Shown in pieces: positions 59,320-64,000 of a stretch of 64,000 bases of DNA (positions are counted from its first letter, which is position 1; the number at the start of each line of letters is the position of its first letter). The position numbers were made by a program, and so were the translations under genes. Source of the DNA: Bryobacterales bacterium. GTDB lineage: Bacteria; Acidobacteriota; Terriglobia; Bryobacterales; Bryobacteraceae. The notes under the pieces were generated by a model that did no database searches, was not told the DNA's origin, and saw nothing but the letters and a program-made list of their open reading frames with translations. The DNA lies in NCBI GenBank assembly GCA_020852175.1, contig JADZBH010000067.1, positions 1 to 64,000 of the forward strand, read 5' to 3'.

Positions 59320-60657
59320 TTACAGCCGGAATAGTTTCTCGGATTTGATGCCCTTGAAGGCGTTGCGCGTATCCAGGACGAGCTTCGCCTTCTCCAGGAT
59401 CTCGCCGTAAGGAACGCCTTTGTGGTCGGTGATCACCACCACGGCGTCGGCCCCGTCCGCAGCCTCCACCGGGTCCACATGCCGCAATTCGACGGTCTCG
59501 ACGCGGAAGACCGGCACCCACGGGTCGCTATAGCTCACCTGCGCGCCCGCTTTCATCAGAAGATGCGCCACGTCGATGGCCGGCGACTCGCGCATATCGT
59601 CGATGTCCCGCTTGTAGGCGACGCCGAGGAGGTGCACCTTGGAACCCTTCAGCGGCTTGGCGTGTTCGTTCAATGCCGCGGCAACCTTGTCCACGACATA
59701 GTGCGGCATCTGGCCGTTCACATAACCGGCCAGTTCGATGAAACGCGCCTCGATGCCCGCCTGCTTGGATTTCCAGCTCAGGTAGAACGGGTCGATCGGG
59801 ATGCAGTGTCCGCCCAGCCCCGGTCCGGGGTAGAAAGGCATGAAGCCGAACGGCTTGGTGGCCGCCGCGTCGATCACCTCCCACACGTCGATGCCCATGC
59901 GGCCGCACATCATGGCCAATTCGTTCACCAGGCCGATGTTGATCATCCGGAAGGTGTTCTCCAGCAGCTTCACCATTTCGGCCACCTGCGTCGAAGAGAC
60001 CGGCACCACATGGTCCAACGCCAGCGAATAGAGATCCACGGCTAGTTGCGAGCAGGCTGGCGTGGTGCCGCCCACCACCTTGGGAATGTTCTTGGTTTGA
60101 AACTTTGGGTTGCCCGGATCGACACGCTCGGGCGAAAAGCAGAGGAAGAGTTCGTGGCCCACGCGCAGGCCGGGCCGTTCCAGCAGCGGACGCACCAGTT
60201 CATCGGTGGTACCGGGGTATGTGGTGGATTCCAGAATCACCAGCGTTCCCGGCTTCAGGTGCTTGGCGATACCCTCGCAAGCCGACACGATAAAGCTCAT
60301 GTCCGGGTCCTTGGTCTTGCGCAGGGGCGTCGGCACGCAGATGTTGATGGTGTCCAGTCCGGCCACGGCGGAAAAGTCGGTGGTGGCTGTCAGCTTGCCT
60401 GACTGTACCAGGGGCGCAAGAGTGGCCGTGGGAACGTCCTGAATGTAGCTGGACCCCCGATTGATCTCGTCCACCTTGCTCTGGGAGACGTCAATGCCGG
60501 TCACCGAAAAGCCCACGTGGCCCAGCTCGACGGCCAGGGGCAGGCCCACATAGCCCAGTCCGACGACCCCCGCGCGGGCCGTTCTATTGCGAATTTTCGC
60601 GGCCAGTTCCCCGGCCACGCCGGTCAGCGCGACCGCCGGATTCTCCGTATTTGCCAT
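59320..60657 (-). CDS. Nucleotide-sugar dehydrogenase (UDP-GlcNAc/ManNAc type)
   Basis: A 445-residue two-step NAD-dependent dehydrogenase producing a UDP-uronic acid. NAD loop VVGLGYVGLPLAVEL, ICVPTPLRK, ESTTYPGTTDE, KLLENTFRMINIGLVNELA and the catalytic cysteine in GPGLGGHCIPIDPFYLSW. The layout resembles WbpA/WbpO/WecC more than UDP-glucose 6-dehydrogenase. It ends convergent with the HDOD gene and lies six bases downstream of dapF. A substrate for surface polysaccharide is likely. Confidence 0.9.
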   Translation of the reverse strand: MANTENPAVALTGVAGELAAKIRNRTARAGVVGLGYVGLPLAVELGHVGFSVTGIDVSQSKVDEINRGSSYIQDVPTATLAPLVQSGKLTATTDFSAVAGLDTINICVPTPLRKTKDPDMSFIVSACEGIAKHLKPGTLVILESTTYPGTTDELVRPLLERPGLRVGHELFLCFSPERVDPGNPKFQTKNIPKVVGGTTPACSQLAVDLYSLALDHVVPVSSTQVAEMVKLLENTFRMINIGLVNELAMMCGRMGIDVWEVIDAAATKPFGFMPFYPGPGLGGHCIPIDPFYLSWKSKQAGIEARFIELAGYVNGQMPHYVVDKVAAALNEHAKPLKGSKVHLLGVAYKRDIDDMRESPAIDVAHLLMKAGAQVSYSDPWVPVFRVETVELRHVDPVEAADGADAVVVITDHKGVPYGEILEKAKLVLDTRNAFKGIKSEKLFRL

Positions 60658-60663
60658 GCTCTA

Positions 60664-61554
60664 TCAGTTTTCCTTCCTAAAAAACTCGCCGCGCGCGACC
60701 ACTTCGGCCGGACCCTCCAGGTAGATGGCGCCCTCGGGCGCGCTCTCCCAGCGCAGCTTCATCGGACCCGCTTCCGTGATCACTTCCAGTTCCGGCTCCG
60801 CCATTCCCAGCAGAATGGCCGCCGCTGCCGCTCCTGTTGAACCCGTGCCCGAGCTCAACGTGGGCCCGGCCCCGCGCTCATAGAACCGCGCTTCAATCCT
60901 TCCAGGCCCAGTCGCCCGGAAAAAACTTACATTCGTCCGGGCCGGGAACATGGAGTGGCCTTCAATTTCAGCCCCCAGCGAGCGCCAGTCGAAGTCCAGC
61001 GAAGGCACGGCCAGGGCGCACTGCGGGTTGCCCACGTTCAGTACGGCGGCTTCGCGCGCGCCGGAAGCCAGAGGCAGGCGCGTATGCAGCGCTCCAGGCT
61101 CCAGATGTGGCGTCCCCATCTCCATTTCAAACAAAAACCCGTTGTCCGTGCGCCCGGCACGCGTCAGCCGTTTCACTCCCGAACCCGTTTTCACACGCAC
61201 GCCGCCCTCCGGCGCCATGACGCGTCCTTCCCAGGTCAACACCGCCGCGGCGCACCGCGTGCCGTTTCCCGATAGCTCGGCACGGCTGCCGTCGCTGTTA
61301 AACAGATGAATCTCCACGTCTGCTTCCCGCGCCGGGTGCATCAGATACCATCCGTCGGCGCCCACGCCCAGGTTCCGGTGGCAAAGGTCGCGGGCCGCCT
61401 TAGCCAGATCATCGGGTGAATCGCCGGGTTTCTGCACCCCCGTCCCAAGAAACTCCGCTTCGGCTTTTGTTTTCAAAGGCTCGGGAAGAGTATCCACCCA
61501 AGTGAACAAGAAATCGTTGCCCACGGCCTGGGCTTTGTAAAAAGGAATCCTCAT
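60664..61554 (-). CDS. dapF: Diaminopimelate epimerase with Cys-to-Ser active-site change
   Basis: A 296-residue DapF-fold protein (LL- to meso-diaminopimelate). QAVGNDFLFTW and ELSGNGTRCAAA hold the first catalytic cysteine (Cys101). The second motif, normally ACGTG, reads LSSGTGSTGAA, so the second catalytic cysteine is replaced by Ser235. Reading the DNA (TCG at 60850-60852, minus strand) confirms it. Either this lineage uses Ser, the enzyme has another activity, or it is a paralogue. It overlaps the upstream glycosyltransferase by four bases. Confidence 0.87.
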   Translation of the reverse strand: MRIPFYKAQAVGNDFLFTWVDTLPEPLKTKAEAEFLGTGVQKPGDSPDDLAKAARDLCHRNLGVGADGWYLMHPAREADVEIHLFNSDGSRAELSGNGTRCAAAVLTWEGRVMAPEGGVRVKTGSGVKRLTRAGRTDNGFLFEMEMGTPHLEPGALHTRLPLASGAREAAVLNVGNPQCALAVPSLDFDWRSLGAEIEGHSMFPARTNVSFFRATGPGRIEARFYERGAGPTLSSGTGSTGAAAAAILLGMAEPELEVITEAGPMKLRWESAPEGAIYLEGPAEVVARGEFFRKEN

Positions 61555-63233
61555 GGAACCTCGCGAAGCGCCTTCTCAAATTGTTGCCGCTGTTCCTCCT
61601 CCGGCGCGGCAAACTCCGGCGGTCGCAGGCGGGAACTCAATCGCCACACCTGGACGACAGGCGCCCCCTCCACGACTATTGTCCTCTGACAGTCGTAGCG
61701 CAGTCCACGGCGTTCCCCGCGAGGAAGGGCGTTGGCGAGTTTGTCGCCGGAAAGCGTGATGACCCATTCTTCGCGCAGGAACAGTTCGGGCCGGGCCAGC
61801 GCGGCATACCAAAGCACACCCGACCCTTCGTGCATGGCCTCGCGGAGCGGAATACCGGCCTGGCGCAGAGCGGCGCGCGCGTCGCCGAAGCTCATGGCGA
61901 TTCCTCCGCCTCGATAGCGTGTCTTCAGAAAGCCCGCCAGTTCGCCGCTCCAGCGCCGCCGGGCGGCGGAGTTCACCTGCGACTCTTTCCAGCAGATCCA
62001 GTTCCCGGCGCGTGGATACACCGCCCAGGGCAGGACGGCCAGGCACACGACGCCAGCCAGCAAGACGCCCCGGAGTTTCACGCCCGGCGCCAGCGCCACC
62101 AGCGCTCCACAGCCCAGCGCCAGCGCCGGAAGGGCAGCCAGGGCATAGCGCGTGTTGTAGTAGCTGTTCGGCCACAGCTCAGGCAGGAAAATGGGCAGCC
62201 CGGCGCTGTGCAGGCTCCAGATATAGAAGAGCGGTGCGAGCAGCAACAGTGCGAGAGGCGCGGCGAGCCGGCGGCGCATGCAGGCTGCCATGGCGAGACC
62301 GCCCAGGACGGACAGCGCCGTGCCGCACACCGCCCGGATGGCCGAGGTGAAGTAGAGGAAGGCGAGGCGCCAGTCTCCGTCGCCGGGCGCGGGCTTCATG
62401 CCCGAACGCAGGGCGCGTTCGTAGATGGCTCGCGCCGACCATTCGCCACGATAAAATTCGAGCGTATCGCCCCACCACCACCAGTTGTGGGCCAGCCAGG
62501 CGAGCGGTCCGAGTCCGGCGATGGCGCAAAACAGGGCAGCCGCTCCCCAGCGCGGGCGTCCCGAGGCGAGCAAGAGATAGAGCGCATAGAAAGGCAGCAG
62601 AAACCAGCCCTCATAACGCGTGAGGGCGCCGGCCAGCGCCGCAACGCCCGCCACGGCCGGCCAAAGCAGCCCCGCGCCCTCGGAGGCGCGCACCAGGGCG
62701 TAAAGCGTGCCCAGCGAGCAGGCCGCATATACGGCCTCGGTCATCGCCGTCGATTGGAGATAGAGCAGATTGGGATTCGAGGCGAACACCGCGGCCGCGG
62801 CCATTCCGGCGGCGGTGCTGCCCGTCAGCCGCCGGACCAGCAGGAACAGCAGCAGGACAGCCAGCGAGAAGCAGAGCACGGAGGGAACGGCGCCCGCCAG
62901 CCCATTCCGCCACCAGGCGTCGTTGCCCACCAGGGGCAGCATCAGCAGGTGAGGCAAAGGAAGCCACACCGTGCCCAGGTTTTCAAGCGTGCGCGTCCGA
63001 GTATCGAGAATGTGGCGGGCAATGTCAAGGTGCGCCTCGGCGTCGCCGTAATAGTAGCTGTAGCCCTGCACGGCGTGCCACCAGGCGAACAGCGCGCCCA
63101 GCAAAAGCGCCGCCGCCCACACGGCCGCGGCCGGCGCCCAGCCGCCCGGCGACGGGGCGGAAACGCGCTCTGATCCGCCGCGCGGCTTCGCCTTAGAAGC
63201 CCGTGAAGGCCTGGAACTCCTCGAACCGGGCAT
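61551..63233 (-). CDS. Multi-pass membrane glycosyltransferase (GT39/ArnT-like)
   Basis: A 560-residue protein with about ten to twelve membrane helices and a soluble C-terminal part of about 150 residues. The first periplasmic loop YYYGDAEAHLDIARHILD carries acidic residues after helix 1, the pattern of lipid-phosphate-sugar-dependent mannosyl/arabinosyltransferases (GT-C fold). SNPNLLYLQSTAMTEAVY and LTRYEGWFLLP support this. AGGAAA lies before the ATG at 63233. It overlaps the upstream kinase gene by 41 bases and dapF by four. Confidence 0.8.
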   Translation of the reverse strand: MPGSRSSRPSRASKAKPRGGSERVSAPSPGGWAPAAAVWAAALLLGALFAWWHAVQGYSYYYGDAEAHLDIARHILDTRTRTLENLGTVWLPLPHLLMLPLVGNDAWWRNGLAGAVPSVLCFSLAVLLLFLLVRRLTGSTAAGMAAAAVFASNPNLLYLQSTAMTEAVYAACSLGTLYALVRASEGAGLLWPAVAGVAALAGALTRYEGWFLLPFYALYLLLASGRPRWGAAALFCAIAGLGPLAWLAHNWWWWGDTLEFYRGEWSARAIYERALRSGMKPAPGDGDWRLAFLYFTSAIRAVCGTALSVLGGLAMAACMRRRLAAPLALLLLAPLFYIWSLHSAGLPIFLPELWPNSYYNTRYALAALPALALGCGALVALAPGVKLRGVLLAGVVCLAVLPWAVYPRAGNWICWKESQVNSAARRRWSGELAGFLKTRYRGGGIAMSFGDARAALRQAGIPLREAMHEGSGVLWYAALARPELFLREEWVITLSGDKLANALPRGERRGLRYDCQRTIVVEGAPVVQVWRLSSRLRPPEFAAPEEEQRQQFEKALREVP

Positions 63234-64000
63234 CGATTTCCTGACGTGTCAGCGTGCGGAAACGGTCCACGCCGAACTGTTCGCAACAGAAGCTTCCCAT
63301 CACCGAACCGCTAATGACCGCGCGCGACAGCTCCAGCTTGCGCGTGGCCGCCCCGGCGGCGTCCAGCCCCTGGCTGGCAAGATAGCCCATGAAGCCTCCG
63401 GCGAAACAGTCGCCCGCTCCCGTGGGGTCGAACACCTGCTCCAGCAGATAGCCCGGCGCCATGAAGTGAAAGTGCGGCGTGAAGAGCACGGCGCCGAATT
63501 CGCCGCGTTTGATGACGAGGATTTTCGGTCCCAACTCCAGAATCTTCGCCGCCGCGCGTTTCAGATTGGTTTCGCCGGAGAGCATGCGCGCCTCGCCGTC
63601 GTTGATCAGCAAGAAATCCCAGCCTTTCAACGTTTCCAGCAGGGCCGGGCGGGCGATGTCGATCCACAGGTTCATTGTGTCGCCGCCGACCAGGCTGGCC
63701 TGCTTCATTTGATCGCGCACGCCCCGTTGCAGGTCCGGCTGGATGTTGCCAAGGAACAGATAGGGAGCGCTTTTGTACGAAGCGGGCAGCTTCGGGTCGA
63801 AGTCGGCGAAGACGTTCAGGTCGGTTTGCAGCGTCATCCGGTCGTTCATGTCCTCGGAATAGACGCCCTTCCAAAAAAAGGTCTTGCCGGGGACGTGTTC
63901 CAGTCCCTCGACGCCGATCTGGCGCGAGGTGAGCAGATCGACATCCTCCTGGGCGAAGTCGTCGCCGACGACGCCGACGATGCTCACGGGAGTATAGTAG
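63193..64000 (-). CDS. PfkB-family carbohydrate kinase (5' end beyond the window)
   Basis: Ribokinase/adenosine-kinase-fold protein. The catalytic FDPTGAGDCFAGGF with the Asp base and the IKRGEFGAVLF strand are present. The frame stays open to the right edge. An in-frame GTG at 63987 exists, but YYTPVSIVGVVGDDF before and after it matches the interior of this family, where GGSATYFS normally precedes, so the true start lies outside. At least 269 residues are encoded here. Adenosine or a sugar could be the substrate. Confidence 0.88.
   Translation of the reverse strand, partial: YYTPVSIVGVVGDDFAQEDVDLLTSRQIGVEGLEHVPGKTFFWKGVYSEDMNDRMTLQTDLNVFADFDPKLPASYKSAPYLFLGNIQPDLQRGVRDQMKQASLVGGDTMNLWIDIARPALLETLKGWDFLLINDGEARMLSGETNLKRAAAKILELGPKILVIKRGEFGAVLFTPHFHFMAPGYLLEQVFDPTGAGDCFAGGFMGYLASQGLDAAGAATRKLELSRAVISGSVMGSFCCEQFGVDRFRTLTRQEIDARFEEFQAFTGF

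Noticed and set aside
63985..63987. GTG as the start of the last PfkB kinase
   Set aside because: The residues before it continue the family pattern and the conserved N-terminal strand and substrate loop would be missing, so the gene extends past the window.
1..64000. CRISPR arrays, transposases, integrases, rRNA operons
   Set aside because: No regularly spaced repeats, transposase or integrase motifs, or rRNA sequence were seen anywhere in the window.

Overview
The window is 64 kb of GC-rich (about 62-65 % by eye), densely coded bacterial chromosome. I see no phage, insertion sequence, transposase or CRISPR array. A large division and cell wall (dcw) cluster, meso-diaminopimelate (mDAP)-type peptidoglycan genes, a bacterial tyrosine kinase exopolysaccharide locus, a Tat-exported Gfo/Idh oxidoreductase and a formylglycine-generating enzyme together suggest a soil-type Acidobacteriota, perhaps near Solibacter/Bryobacter. 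That placement is an impression from gene content, not a computed result.

Layout. 1-3.9 kb: tgt (cut by the left edge), a dienoyl-CoA-reductase-like SDR, and a translationally coupled parvulin/formylglycine-generating-enzyme pair. 3.9-4.4 kb: an AT-richer gap with two palindromes. 4.4-19.6 kb: the dcw operon mraZ-rsmH-ftsL-ftsI-murE-mraY-murD-ftsW-murG-murC-ftsQ-ftsA-ftsZ, closed by a strong terminator; murF, murB and ddl are not in it. 19.7-24.6 kb, minus strand: APC permease, folD, coaE, HtrA-like protease and a queuosine-precursor transporter. 24.6-34 kb, minus strand: acylphosphatase, folate genes (folP, folB-folK fusion), apt, ispE, prs, ribosomal proteins L25, S6, S18 and L9 with pth, then an SDR and a HEAT-repeat protein. 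34-37.5 kb: hemB, then a compact Vsr / C5-methyltransferase / putative restriction endonuclease cassette. 37.6-41.7 kb: split transketolase, a degenerate histidine-kinase-like protein, a NarL-type regulator and an amidohydrolase. 41.7-45.2 kb: PaaK-like fragment protein, Gdx exporter, RhaT, tRNA-Leu and two small orphan genes. 45.2-49.8 kb, minus strand: rpmI-rplT-zapB-like-zapA-glycosyltransferase-oxidoreductase and an EVE protein. 49.9-59.3 kb: an exopolysaccharide operon (export protein, Wzz, BY-kinase) that continues into a phosphoheptose-type sugar module (HAD phosphatase, deoxyhypusine-synthase-like protein, PfkB kinase, ROK kinase, GmhA-like isomerase) and an HDOD protein. 59.3-64 kb, minus strand: PfkB kinase (cut by the right edge), membrane glycosyltransferase, an unusual dapF and a nucleotide-sugar dehydrogenase.

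How the genes work together. The dcw genes make and polymerise lipid II and build the divisome, and ZapA with a ZapB-like coil may stabilise the FtsZ ring. The exopolysaccharide genes would build, length-control and export a surface polymer, with sugar supplied by the downstream heptose-like module and the nucleotide-sugar dehydrogenase. tgt and the YhhQ transporter both serve tRNA queuosine.

The least explained parts are the putative restriction endonuclease at 36662-37540, the deoxyhypusine-synthase-like gene in the sugar module, the degenerate kinase/regulator pair with its hairpins, the apparent non-AUG (ATC) start of murE, and a DapF in which one of the two catalytic cysteines is a serine.
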